From contig NZ_CP045997.1 of the NCBI RefSeq assembly GCF_010233585.1, forward strand, positions 1,701,749 to 1,765,748: a DNA stretch of 64,000 bases, read 5' to 3'. Origin of the DNA: Spirosoma endbachense (GTDB taxonomy: Bacteria > Bacteroidota > Bacteroidia > Cytophagales > Spirosomataceae). Position numbers and translations under genes: made by a program. Positions 8,462 to 16,961 of this stretch are shown piece by piece. The notes beneath the pieces are model-generated. The model was not told the DNA's origin. It saw only the letters and a program-made list of their open reading frames with translations, and ran no database searches. How positions within the stretch are numbered: the first letter of the stretch is position 1; each line of letters starts with the position of its first letter.

Positions 8462-8526
8462 GGTCAGGTTCTTCAACCTGACCTTTGATAGGTTGGTTCG
8501 CCGTGTCGGTTTCTTCAAACCGACAC
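8462..8526. repeat. Two tandem perfect hairpins with CTTC loops
   Basis: GGTCAGGTT-CTTC-AACCTGACC (8462-8483, 9-bp perfect stem) is followed 19 bp later by GTGTCGGTTT-CTTC-AAACCGACAC (8503-8526, 10-bp perfect stem). Both share the loop and the TTCTTCAA apex although their stems differ. They lie in the 544-bp gap between two divergent genes, so they are not obvious terminators. A related hairpin with a TTCTTC apex (minus strand) is at 63709-63741. Confidence 0.75.
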
Positions 8527-8653
8527 CACATCACCACATCGACTGCTTTACTGACTAAATTACCAATCAACAATTCTTTTACGCACTTATCGGTATATAC
8601 GCTAAACTGATTGCAGCTCTTCATGGGAATTATCAAAAAATCATTTGACGTGC

Positions 8654-8683
8654 TTGGCAACAAAGCACCGCTATGTACTTTTG
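8654..8683 (+). promoter_or_regulatory. Candidate promoter for the secreted esterase gene
   Basis: TTGG at 8654-8657 and TACTTTTG at 8676-8683 (a full match to TAnnTTTG) are 18 bp apart, the layout of Bacteroidota primary-sigma promoters. Transcription would start near 8690, about 75 bp before the ATG at 8765. Confidence 0.4.
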
Positions 8684-8764
8684 AGCCTGGTAATTGGGTC
8701 AGTACGGCTTCGGCTTAGCCAGCATACAATTACCCCAAACCCAACCCTTTATTATTCCTGCTCT

Positions 8765-9643
8765 ATGACGCGGCTCACCCATTGGCTCCTTTTCTTCAGC
8801 CTGTTAGTACAATCTTTTGCTGGCTTTTGTGCTAAAGTCGATACCCTCGAGGTGCCGAGTGCGAGCATGGGTCGAACGCTACGGGCCGCAGTCGTGCTGC
8901 CAGATCGATATCGAAAAGCTAAGCAGCCGTTCCCGGTTCTCTATCTGCTGCATGGCGGCACTGGAAGTTTCCGCGACTGGCTAACCAAAACACCCGACAA
9001 TACCCTGCTACAACGCATGGCCGATCAGTACAATCTGATCATTGTCACACCCGATGGTGATCCAACCAGCTACTACTTCGATAGCCCATTGGTCAAAACC
9101 AGTCAGTTCGAAACTTTTATTTCGAAAGAGCTAATCGATAAAATTGATAACACGTATCGTACTGTCCGCGATCGGAAAGGGCGCCTGATCGCTGGATTAT
9201 CAATGGGCGGACACGGAGCCATGTTTATCTCGTGTCGTCATCCTGAGCTATATGCAGCGGCCGGAAGCATGAGCGGAGTGATGAATATTAACACCGCTAC
9301 CTGGAAAGTACCCGCCGATTTTGCCAAATCTCGTGCCGACAACTTCGCGAAGCTGTTAGGGCCACCAAAGGACGGTGACGCTCCCTATCCAGGCTATACG
9401 ATGGTAACGCTGGCCGATCAGCTGAAGACTAACAACCTACCGTTAATTTTCGACATTGGGGTTGATGATTTTCTGATTGACACAAACCGCGATCTGCATC
9501 GTCGATTAGTCGATAACAAAACCCCGCACGAGTACACCGAGCGGCCCGGCGCCCATACGTGGGATTATTGGGAGAATGCACTGCCGTATCAATTGTTATT
9601 TTTCAGCAAAATCCTGAAAACGAATGCAGTAGCCGTCCCCTAA
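8765..9643 (+). CDS. Secreted esterase of the esterase D / CE1 alpha/beta-hydrolase family
   Basis: The 292-aa product from ATG 8765 begins with a signal peptide (MTRLTHWLLFFSLLVQSFAG). The fold is an alpha/beta hydrolase of the tributyrin esterase/esterase D type: oxyanion region LYLLHGGTG at about 59-67, nucleophile elbow GLSMGG with Ser146, and a late His in GAHTWDYW at about 268. Related enzymes deacylate carbohydrates or small acyl esters. The frame is open back to 8645, but that extension has no secretion signal. It is divergent from the CE1-GH9 gene, so both may serve plant polysaccharide breakdown (inference). The downstream gene is an unrelated cation transporter. Confidence 0.87.
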   Translation: MTRLTHWLLFFSLLVQSFAGFCAKVDTLEVPSASMGRTLRAAVVLPDRYRKAKQPFPVLYLLHGGTGSFRDWLTKTPDNTLLQRMADQYNLIIVTPDGDPTSYYFDSPLVKTSQFETFISKELIDKIDNTYRTVRDRKGRLIAGLSMGGHGAMFISCRHPELYAAAGSMSGVMNINTATWKVPADFAKSRADNFAKLLGPPKDGDAPYPGYTMVTLADQLKTNNLPLIFDIGVDDFLIDTNRDLHRRLVDNKTPHEYTERPGAHTWDYWENALPYQLLFFSKILKTNAVAVP

Positions 9644-9862
9644 CTGCCGCCGATTTTGGGTAGAGCCATCAATTGCCCTTTGCCATACCAAAGATTTACT
9701 GGCTGACTTTCGTGACTATATCAGCAACACACTTGGTTGCTTACCAATCTAATTCGGCGTTTTTGTCAGACCGTTTAAGCAGTTAATAGGCGAAGAAAAA
9801 CAATCTTTCTATTGCTGCCCTTGTTGTATACACGTAGGTATTTATTAAACAAACCACATATC

Positions 9863-10750
9863 ATGACTTCATCGACCGTGGAACCTCATAAGGCCAAACG
9901 GGGAGAGCAGACTACGTTGGTAGGCATTTTCGTCAATATTGGCCTGGTGCTGGTGAAAGGAATTACCGGTTGGTTCGGACATTCCTATGCGCTGATCGCC
10001 GATGCCATGGAATCTGCTACTGATATTTTAACCTCCATACTTGTCTGGGTAGGCTTGCGCACAGCCTCAAAAGCGCCCGACACAAACCATCCATTTGGTC
10101 ATGGAAAAGCAGAGCCACTGGCAGCGATTATGGTTTCGATCGCGCTGGTAGGAGCAGCTATATTGATCGCCGTTCAAAGTATCCAGCATATTCAGGTGCC
10201 GCACGAAATACCGGCTCCGTTTACGCTTGTGGTTTTGGCGGTCGTTGTCGTTGTTAAAGAAGTGCTGTTTCGGCGTATTGCCAAAGTAGGCGATGAGGTA
10301 GAAAGTAGTGCGGTGAAAGCTGACGCCTGGCACCATCGTAGTGATGCGATTACGTCATTGACGGCCTTTGTTGGTATCAGTATTGCGCTGATTGGTGGAC
10401 CCGGCTACGAAAGCGCCGATGACTGGGCTGCCCTGCTGGCTTCTGGATTCATAATCGTTAATGCCTACCATATCTTCCGTCCTTCATTCGGCGAAATTAT
10501 GGACGAGACACCGGCTGGTGACTGGCAGCAGGAATTAAAGGCCATTGCCATGACGGTTGCTGAGGTAAAAGGAATTGACAAATTCAGGGTTCGTAAAACT
10601 GGTTTTGAGTATTTCATCGATTTACACGTAACCGTACCGGGGAGTCTTACCGTGAGTCAGGGTCATGCCATAGCCCATGCCGTTAAGGCGGCTATCATGG
10701 AAGCCAAACCTGCAGTTTACGACGTACTGGTGCATATCGAACCTGACTAA
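9863..10750 (+). CDS. Cation diffusion facilitator (CDF) family efflux transporter
   Basis: The 295-aa protein from ATG 9863 has the six-helix CDF membrane domain and a C-terminal cytoplasmic ferredoxin-like domain (about 205-295, with DLHVTVPG and AHAVKAAI). Metal-site residues are visible in ADAMESATDILTS and in ADAWHHRSDAITS; HPFGHGKAEP is the classic CDF loop. These transporters exchange protons for Zn2+, Fe2+, Mn2+ or Co2+ across the inner membrane, and the metal cannot be assigned by eye. An upstream start at 9812 is possible but adds a non-conserved leader. The FecA-like receptor gene follows after 181 bp. Confidence 0.92.
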   Translation: MTSSTVEPHKAKRGEQTTLVGIFVNIGLVLVKGITGWFGHSYALIADAMESATDILTSILVWVGLRTASKAPDTNHPFGHGKAEPLAAIMVSIALVGAAILIAVQSIQHIQVPHEIPAPFTLVVLAVVVVVKEVLFRRIAKVGDEVESSAVKADAWHHRSDAITSLTAFVGISIALIGGPGYESADDWAALLASGFIIVNAYHIFRPSFGEIMDETPAGDWQQELKAIAMTVAEVKGIDKFRVRKTGFEYFIDLHVTVPGSLTVSQGHAIAHAVKAAIMEAKPAVYDVLVHIEPD

Positions 10751-10931
10751 TGCATCGCCAGTCGGTGTACGGGTACGGTATTGGATGGCTGATTTTAAAG
10801 CAACTTTCAGTCAAATTGGCTATCCATAGACCGCAATGGAATACCGTATACCAAAAACTCCATTTACATTTGCAGGCAGATCGCTTCTCACCAGTAGCTG
10901 TCTGCCCGATTCTCTTTCCTAGTACTCCCCT

Positions 10932-13037
10932 ATGCGACATCGATACTTTTCGGTTGCCTTTTTTTGCGGCCTAAGTGCACCTGCATTACTGTTTGCACAA
11001 GCTCCTACCTCTAGTTCCCTAGACGACACACTTCAACTGAATGAGGTGGTTGTTCGGGGATATGCCACCAATCGCCGACTTCTTGAAACACCGGCTTCCA
11101 TTGGGTTGTTGACACGTCGGGATTTAAATCAGCGATTTGGAACGCCTACGCTCGTTCCGGCCATGAATACTTTGCCGGGCGTTCGAGCCGATGAGCGCTC
11201 ACCGGGTAGCTACCGGCTGGCGATTCGGGGGAGTGCAATCCGGTCGCCATTTGGCGTACGAAATGTTAAAACATACTGGAACGAATTACCACTTACCGAC
11301 GCTGGCGGCAACACGCCCCTCAATGCCTTAGACGTTCGGGCACTGGGTCGAATTGAAGTCATCAAAGGGCCGTCGGGAAGTTTGTACGGGGCAGGCACTG
11401 GGGGAACTATTCTGTTCAGTGGACTGGCTGTTCCGGCGGGTAAAACGAATGTAGAATTATCGGCACTGGGTGGCAGTTATGGTTTATATGGCAACGGCAT
11501 TGCGGTACAAACAGGCAAGAACAATTCGGCAATTGCCCTCAATTACAACCACCTGCAATCGGATGGTTACCGCGATCAAAGTGCGATGGTTCGTGACAAT
11601 CTGAGCCTGATTGGGTCATTTAGTGTTAGCCCAAAGCGAACCATATCGGTGCTGGGACTCTACTCTGATCTCTATTATCAAACACCAGGTGGCCTCAATC
11701 AGGCGCAATACGCGGCCAACCCTCGGGCTTCGCGTCCGGCCACGCCGACCCTGCCCAGTAGTGCGGCCCAACATGCGAGTATTTATCAGAAAATAGGCTA
11801 CCTGGGGCTTTCGCATGAATACAAGTGGAATGACCGGATTCAGAACACAACCGTGATTTACGGTTCCAATACCGACTTCGCTAACCCATTCATTACCAAC
11901 TTCGAAAAGCGCACCGATCAGGGTATGGGCGGCCGAACGATTACGCAATTCCGACTACCCACTGGCCCGTTGCCAACCACGTTTACGGTTGGTGGTGAAC
12001 TTCTGCGCACCTTTACCGTCGATCGTAACTTCGGCAATCGGGGGGGTATAGCCGATACGATTCAAACCGATGAGGAGCTAACGGCTCGTCAGACAACAAT
12101 TTTCGCACAGGCCGAAACCGAACTGCCCGCCCGCTTCCGATTAACGGCCGGGCTGAGCCGTAATGATGTCCGCTATGATTTCACCCGTTTCCCTGTCCGG
12201 TCGGCGGGTGCTTTACCCGCAACAACCTTAACGCGCAATTTCACGCCCGTATGGTTGCCCCGTGTGGCTTTACTTCGCACGTTTGGCCAAAACCTCGCGG
12301 CCTTTGTCAGCATCAGTACGGGCTACTCGGCACCATCGAGTCAGGAAGTTCGCCCTTCTGCGGGAGGCTTCAATGCAACGTTAAATGCCGAACTCGGCAC
12401 GAATTACGAAGCAGGATTGCGCGGTTCGGCACTTAATAGCCGATTACGGTTCGATATAGCGGTTTACCAGTTCTACCTACGTCAGACGATCGTCCGGCGA
12501 TCGGATGCGACCGGAGCGGAATTCTTCGTTAATGCGGGCCGTACCGATCAGCGTGGACTCGAAGCGCAGCTTTCCTACGATTTCATTCAGCCTTCTTCTA
12601 CGTCCCTTTTCTCTCTCCTCAGAATCTGGCACAGTATGACCCTGACCAATTACCGATTCCGGGATTATCAGCAGGGTACAACCGATTTATCAAACAACCG
12701 GGTGCCGGGTGTAGCGCCTACGACTTTGGTAACCGGTCTGGATGCCGAAACAAAAATGGGAATTTATGCACACGCCACGTTCCAGTTTCTGGACCAGTTC
12801 CCACTGGTCGACGCTAACACAGTCATGTCTGATCCAACCAGACTGTTACAGGCAACCGTTGGTTTCCGACGGCCGCTGGGCCAGCACTGGACCCTGGATG
12901 TATATGCCAGTGGCGATAATTTGCTAAACCAGACGTACTCACTGGGTTATGACCTGAATGCGATCGGCAATCGCTTCTACAACGCTGCTCCGGCCCGAAA
13001 CGGCATCGGGGGTGTTCGGATAAGCCTACGGTGGTAA
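10932..13037 (+). CDS. TonB-dependent receptor, FecA/siderophore-receptor type
   Basis: The 701-aa protein starts with a signal peptide (cleavage near LLFAQA), then a TonB-box-like LNEVVVRG, a plug domain (LPGVRADERSPGSYRLAIRGS, then RIEVIKGPSGSLYGAG) and a 22-strand-type barrel ending in the stretch NGIGGVRISLRW. There is no N-terminal carboxypeptidase-regulatory-like domain and no STN domain, unlike the SusC in this window, so it belongs to the classical iron/siderophore-type receptor group. It imports a ligand across the outer membrane with TonB-ExbBD energy. The stop is only 8 bp from the stop of the convergent protease-barrel gene. Confidence 0.92.
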   Translation: MRHRYFSVAFFCGLSAPALLFAQAPTSSSLDDTLQLNEVVVRGYATNRRLLETPASIGLLTRRDLNQRFGTPTLVPAMNTLPGVRADERSPGSYRLAIRGSAIRSPFGVRNVKTYWNELPLTDAGGNTPLNALDVRALGRIEVIKGPSGSLYGAGTGGTILFSGLAVPAGKTNVELSALGGSYGLYGNGIAVQTGKNNSAIALNYNHLQSDGYRDQSAMVRDNLSLIGSFSVSPKRTISVLGLYSDLYYQTPGGLNQAQYAANPRASRPATPTLPSSAAQHASIYQKIGYLGLSHEYKWNDRIQNTTVIYGSNTDFANPFITNFEKRTDQGMGGRTITQFRLPTGPLPTTFTVGGELLRTFTVDRNFGNRGGIADTIQTDEELTARQTTIFAQAETELPARFRLTAGLSRNDVRYDFTRFPVRSAGALPATTLTRNFTPVWLPRVALLRTFGQNLAAFVSISTGYSAPSSQEVRPSAGGFNATLNAELGTNYEAGLRGSALNSRLRFDIAVYQFYLRQTIVRRSDATGAEFFVNAGRTDQRGLEAQLSYDFIQPSSTSLFSLLRIWHSMTLTNYRFRDYQQGTTDLSNNRVPGVAPTTLVTGLDAETKMGIYAHATFQFLDQFPLVDANTVMSDPTRLLQATVGFRRPLGQHWTLDVYASGDNLLNQTYSLGYDLNAIGNRFYNAAPARNGIGGVRISLRW

Positions 13038-13045
13038 ATCAACAA

Positions 13046-15991
13046 CTAAAAACCAATATCAATGACTAAAGGCTGAATGATCCATTGCTGTGTAGTCGTG
13101 TTATAAATCGTGCGAAAACCAGCTTCGAAAGGTGTTCGTAAACGTAGCGCATTGAAGACAAACGATACGTCGATACCCGTTGTGCGGTAGGCATGGCGTA
13201 CTGTTTCATAGCCCCGCAAACGACCATTACCATCGCGTACTTCTTCCAGGCTCTGTCCTTCCGCTGCATCAAAAAATGCACCGGCTTTGATTCGCTGTAC
13301 GAAGAGCCACCGCCCTAAAGACCAGTGTGTATCGGCAATTGGAAGACGATATTCGACACTTCCGGCAGTTATCCTGTCGTCACTCACGTACGATTGCCCG
13401 CGTGGGTAAAATACGAGTGCGCTGAAGCGGTACGTTCCCTGCGACTGTTGCTGATAACCAGCCCGTAGCCGCAGGGAATGGTGTTTCCCGAATCCGGGAA
13501 GATACAAATTGCCCAGAACACCCCACTGATCGCCAGTCAACCGGCCACCAAAGGGCGTTGTCCGCCAGTTGGCCGAAATGGATTGTCCCCAGCGGGGGGC
13601 AACGTCTCGTTTGCTTTGTCGTAGCAGTCTCGAAAAGCTAATGCCGTACGTCAGCGCATTGAGCGATCCCGCCGAACCGACATCGGTTATGTACCGAAAG
13701 GGCAGATCATAACCTGATACCTGAAGGTAATTGTAATAGGCCGAGAGATTCAGGCCCTGAATGTATTTCGAATTAGTCAGTTGCAGGGGCAGCCGGAATC
13801 CTGCCGTAAGCTGGTTGTACTGCCACTGGTCCGACCGCAAGCTGTCGGCAGGTGCTACCCGATCGATATACAGCGCCGTGTTGCGGTTACCGTGCTGAAA
13901 ACTCAGATCTATAATCGGGTAAAGTCCCTGATAGCTGATGTTCGCATAAAAATTACCGACCTGCTCCGATTGATTGTAGGTATATCCCACTCCTACCTGG
14001 GTGGTGCCCAGCAGGTCCTGCGAACTTAATCCGACCGACAAAGCCTGTCCCGAACTACTGAGCGTTGGTCCCCAGCTATAGACATTGATCGCATTGGCAA
14101 GCCGCCGAAAACGGGTGGACTGATACGATGTAGCTGCCGGTATTGAATCGGCCAGAATCCGTCGGGCCTGCGCTGCACCGGGTTCCAATCCGGCCAGTGA
14201 GCCAAAAAAACGAACCGGCTGCGTCTGGCCGGGAGCGGTCGGGTTTTCCGAAACCGCTTTCCAGTTGTCCGGATTCAGCGACATACCCGCAATTCGATAG
14301 CCGGTTGATGCGAAATCCTCAAAAGCCAGCCTTGTTCCTGATGGTGACACAGCTGCATGATAGGCCGCTAATGGTCGGGAGGTAACCTGAAACACCTGCT
14401 TCGACTGCACCTTCACGGCATAAACGTTATCGATTCCGGAACGGGGGGAATTATAAAACACATATTCGCCCCAGGGCTGCGGATTGCTTAGATTTTCGTT
14501 TACTCGTGGCAACAGATCGGTTCGTGCATTGGTCTGAGTGTCGATCGTCTGAATCGTTTTTTCGCCATTCTTGAGCGAGACTGCAACTAAAGTACGATTA
14601 TCGGTCTGCCACCGTGGATGCAGATAAAATTCATTTTCAGGATTGGGCAGTGCTTTCACAACTTTACCGGTCTTAGCATCAAGCACAAGCAGACGGGTTT
14701 TATAGTGCTCGTTGCTTTCAACAACCACTAGTTTTGAATGGTCGGGCGAGAGGGCGACCGCCATGTATCGGGTTCGGTGGGTCAATCGCGTAAGCTTACC
14801 AGTCGTCAGGTCGAGTAGCCGAATGTTCGAGTAAATACGCTGGCCCCAGCGCGGGTCATAACCAAATTCGATCCAGCACGCTTTGGTTGCTGTTGCCGAC
14901 AGCATAGCTGGATCGTTCGGAAAACCTTGTACAAAAACCGTTTTCTCGACTCCATTTTTATCCAGAATTACTAACCGGGGTGTATCGCCCAGGCCGCTTT
15001 TTACGCAGAGAATCGTGGAGTCAGTCAGAAATTGCGGATACTGGTAGTTCGTAAAAACGGGCTGGGAGGATTCCTGCTTTTCGGCCTTGACGGCAAACAG
15101 GGTCGCGGGTGTAATGGTCAATCGATCCTGCTGTTTCTGCCAGGTTTCGGTCAGGTCATCCATCGTTTTCAGGTACAAATCTTCCGTCCGCAAACCCGTT
15201 TCATCCCTGATACTGGCCGAGAATGCAAACGGCCACGGAATCCGGTGGTAATTTCGATTCAGTACACGACTCCACGCATCGGGGCCATACGTACGCTTGA
15301 GGTACGTCGTCATAAAATAGCCCAGTACGTAATGATTAGGCACATTATCCCGATAGGAGCCCGTTGCCGCCTTTGGGTAATCGAAGCGTTTTCCGGCCAG
15401 TAAATTTGCACGCATTCCCAGATCGAAATTCGGAATTCGCCCTCGGCCACTCGTACTAAACAGCGTTTCTGTACTGACAGCATCGCCCTCGGCAAACCAG
15501 TCGGGCACTGTCAGAAGTGGCAGAAAAAGGCCTGTATTCCCAAACAGGGTATAAAAGAAACGACCATACCCCTGTAATGCTTTGTCATTCTGCACAACAT
15601 GCCGGTATTCATGCACAGCCAGCAGATCCAGCCAGTTAAATGTGCCCAGCAGGCCAGGGTCCTGGGGCGGCACCGCAAAAAACTCCGACCGGCGTGGAAA
15701 CAAGGTCACAAAACCGTTGCTGTTGGTCGTTTGATTTTGTAGAAGCAATGAAATCCGCCGGGGTTTCTTTTCGAGCGATGCGCTGATTGGCTCATAAAGG
15801 CTTTCGAGCCGTTGGGCCGTCCGTTGGGCTGTAGAATCAAGTCCGGTTGGATAAAGCACCCGGAAGTGGGGCGTTGTCAGACGATACCAGTGCAGACTGG
15901 TTGGATTCTGATCGAGAATAGGAAGGCTTTGGGCTGTAGCCGTGAGGGCCGCAAGCAGGAGTTGGGTCGTGAGAAAGTATCTTCGTAACAT
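13046..15991 (-). CDS. Large outer-membrane protein: gluzincin-type protease domain, beta-propeller and C-terminal barrel
   Basis: The 981-aa exported protein (signal peptide to about residue 21) has three parts. Residues ~30-280 resemble a zinc peptidase of the MA clan: HEYRH at 127-131 is an HExxH motif and WFAEGDAVSTE supplies a Glu at 168 as third ligand. Residues ~290-600 contain repeated blades of TolB/WD40-like type (for example ALSPDHSKLVVVES, AVSPSGTRLAFED). Residues ~640-981 look like an Omp85/surface-antigen-type beta-barrel: long amphipathic strands, Tyr/Gln-rich, and a terminal phenylalanine (VIDIGF). The picture is a surface-anchored protease with a propeller platform. The substrate is unknown. 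Parts of this architecture are annotated as TolB-like or hypothetical in Bacteroidota (general recollection). Stand-alone gene. Confidence 0.82.
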   Translation of the reverse strand: MLRRYFLTTQLLLAALTATAQSLPILDQNPTSLHWYRLTTPHFRVLYPTGLDSTAQRTAQRLESLYEPISASLEKKPRRISLLLQNQTTNSNGFVTLFPRRSEFFAVPPQDPGLLGTFNWLDLLAVHEYRHVVQNDKALQGYGRFFYTLFGNTGLFLPLLTVPDWFAEGDAVSTETLFSTSGRGRIPNFDLGMRANLLAGKRFDYPKAATGSYRDNVPNHYVLGYFMTTYLKRTYGPDAWSRVLNRNYHRIPWPFAFSASIRDETGLRTEDLYLKTMDDLTETWQKQQDRLTITPATLFAVKAEKQESSQPVFTNYQYPQFLTDSTILCVKSGLGDTPRLVILDKNGVEKTVFVQGFPNDPAMLSATATKACWIEFGYDPRWGQRIYSNIRLLDLTTGKLTRLTHRTRYMAVALSPDHSKLVVVESNEHYKTRLLVLDAKTGKVVKALPNPENEFYLHPRWQTDNRTLVAVSLKNGEKTIQTIDTQTNARTDLLPRVNENLSNPQPWGEYVFYNSPRSGIDNVYAVKVQSKQVFQVTSRPLAAYHAAVSPSGTRLAFEDFASTGYRIAGMSLNPDNWKAVSENPTAPGQTQPVRFFGSLAGLEPGAAQARRILADSIPAATSYQSTRFRRLANAINVYSWGPTLSSSGQALSVGLSSQDLLGTTQVGVGYTYNQSEQVGNFYANISYQGLYPIIDLSFQHGNRNTALYIDRVAPADSLRSDQWQYNQLTAGFRLPLQLTNSKYIQGLNLSAYYNYLQVSGYDLPFRYITDVGSAGSLNALTYGISFSRLLRQSKRDVAPRWGQSISANWRTTPFGGRLTGDQWGVLGNLYLPGFGKHHSLRLRAGYQQQSQGTYRFSALVFYPRGQSYVSDDRITAGSVEYRLPIADTHWSLGRWLFVQRIKAGAFFDAAEGQSLEEVRDGNGRLRGYETVRHAYRTTGIDVSFVFNALRLRTPFEAGFRTIYNTTTQQWIIQPLVIDIGF

Positions 15992-16109
15992 GCCGTATCA
16001 ATGATACGGAGTTTTAACGAAAAAATGTCCGCGTTTTGACATGAAACCTATTCCTGTCTGTACTTCCAATTCACTAACGGAAGTCGTTTGTTCTTTAGCG
16101 ATTATTAGT

Positions 16110-16787
16110 TTAAAAATTTATACCTGTCAGGAGCGCAATATTTTCAAATTGTAACTGAGGGCCAGAGCCAAAAAAACGGGCCGAAAATAGGAGGTCGTTT
16201 ACATAATGCTCATACCGCACCGTAATCGGAATGCTGATTTTCCCAACTGTTACATTGGCTCCAATACCACCAATAGCACTCACCGCTGATTTCGTTGACA
16301 AATCGTAATTGAACTCAAAATTAGGATCAACTTGACAAGGGACGAGATCACACATGGGGTATGTATGAATACGATAATACCCATTTATGGCTTGATTATA
16401 GCCTGTTCCTAGTTCCAGAAAAGGGGATATTTTAGTATCCAGAATCCGATAGCGGTACAATAGTGGTATTTTGATCGTGGATACACCAAGGCTGGGAATG
16501 TCCCAATATTTTCTATTTGCATTTAGCTTATCAATACTTGTATAGGACGGTTGTAAGTGGAAAGATGACCGTTTATTTAGTCGGAGGTTTAGTTCCAGGC
16601 CCAACAGGAGACCATAATGATCTGGGAAAGACTGAAAATTGCTGTTCCTCAATTCAGGTCTGGAACGGTTTATACCGCCAAAAACGCCAATCCCCCAACG
16701 TACGTTTTTCGGCTGTACGACTTTCTGAGCAATTAAGTTACTCATTGTCAATACAATGACGATAAAAGATAAGTATGTTTTTTTCAT
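16110..16787 (-). CDS. Outer-membrane beta-barrel protein (OMP_b-brl/PorT-like)
   Basis: From ATG 16787 the 225-aa product has a signal peptide (MKKTYLSFIVIVLTMSNLIAQ) and then GIGVFGGINRSRPEL, LLLGLELNLRLNKRSSFHLQPSY, YRYRILDTKISPFLELGTGYN and a late FENIALLTGINF. Alternating hydrophobic strands with conserved glycines match the small 8-10-strand outer-membrane barrels common in Bacteroidota, often annotated as porin family or PorT-like. The frame is open to 16868, but that extension has no function. The cargo or role is unknown. An AT-rich region with a TATATTTG element lies upstream. Confidence 0.8.
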   Translation of the reverse strand: MKKTYLSFIVIVLTMSNLIAQKVVQPKNVRWGIGVFGGINRSRPELRNSNFQSFPDHYGLLLGLELNLRLNKRSSFHLQPSYTSIDKLNANRKYWDIPSLGVSTIKIPLLYRYRILDTKISPFLELGTGYNQAINGYYRIHTYPMCDLVPCQVDPNFEFNYDLSTKSAVSAIGGIGANVTVGKISIPITVRYEHYVNDLLFSARFFGSGPQLQFENIALLTGINF

Positions 16788-16872
16788 AGTGGGTATTTTG
16801 TGGGCCGGTTTTCTGGATAAATGATGGCTTAAGAAACCATTGTAAATTGATGATCCAGTTAAAACCATCAGC

Positions 16873-16880
16873 CAAATATA
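16873..16880 (-). promoter_or_regulatory. Candidate -7 element for the outer-membrane barrel gene, beside an AT-rich tract
   Basis: On the minus strand TATATTTG matches TAnnTTTG exactly, 86 bp before the start codon at 16787. The next ~70 bp upstream (to about 16950) is almost pure A/T with ATATATATATAA runs, which could be an UP-like or bent-DNA region. No clear -33 was found. Confidence 0.3.
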
Positions 16881-16961
16881 TAAACTAATATTATAAAATA
16901 AGATATATACTTTAAACCACTATATATATAAATATATATTAAATCAGGTTCTAAATCATAT

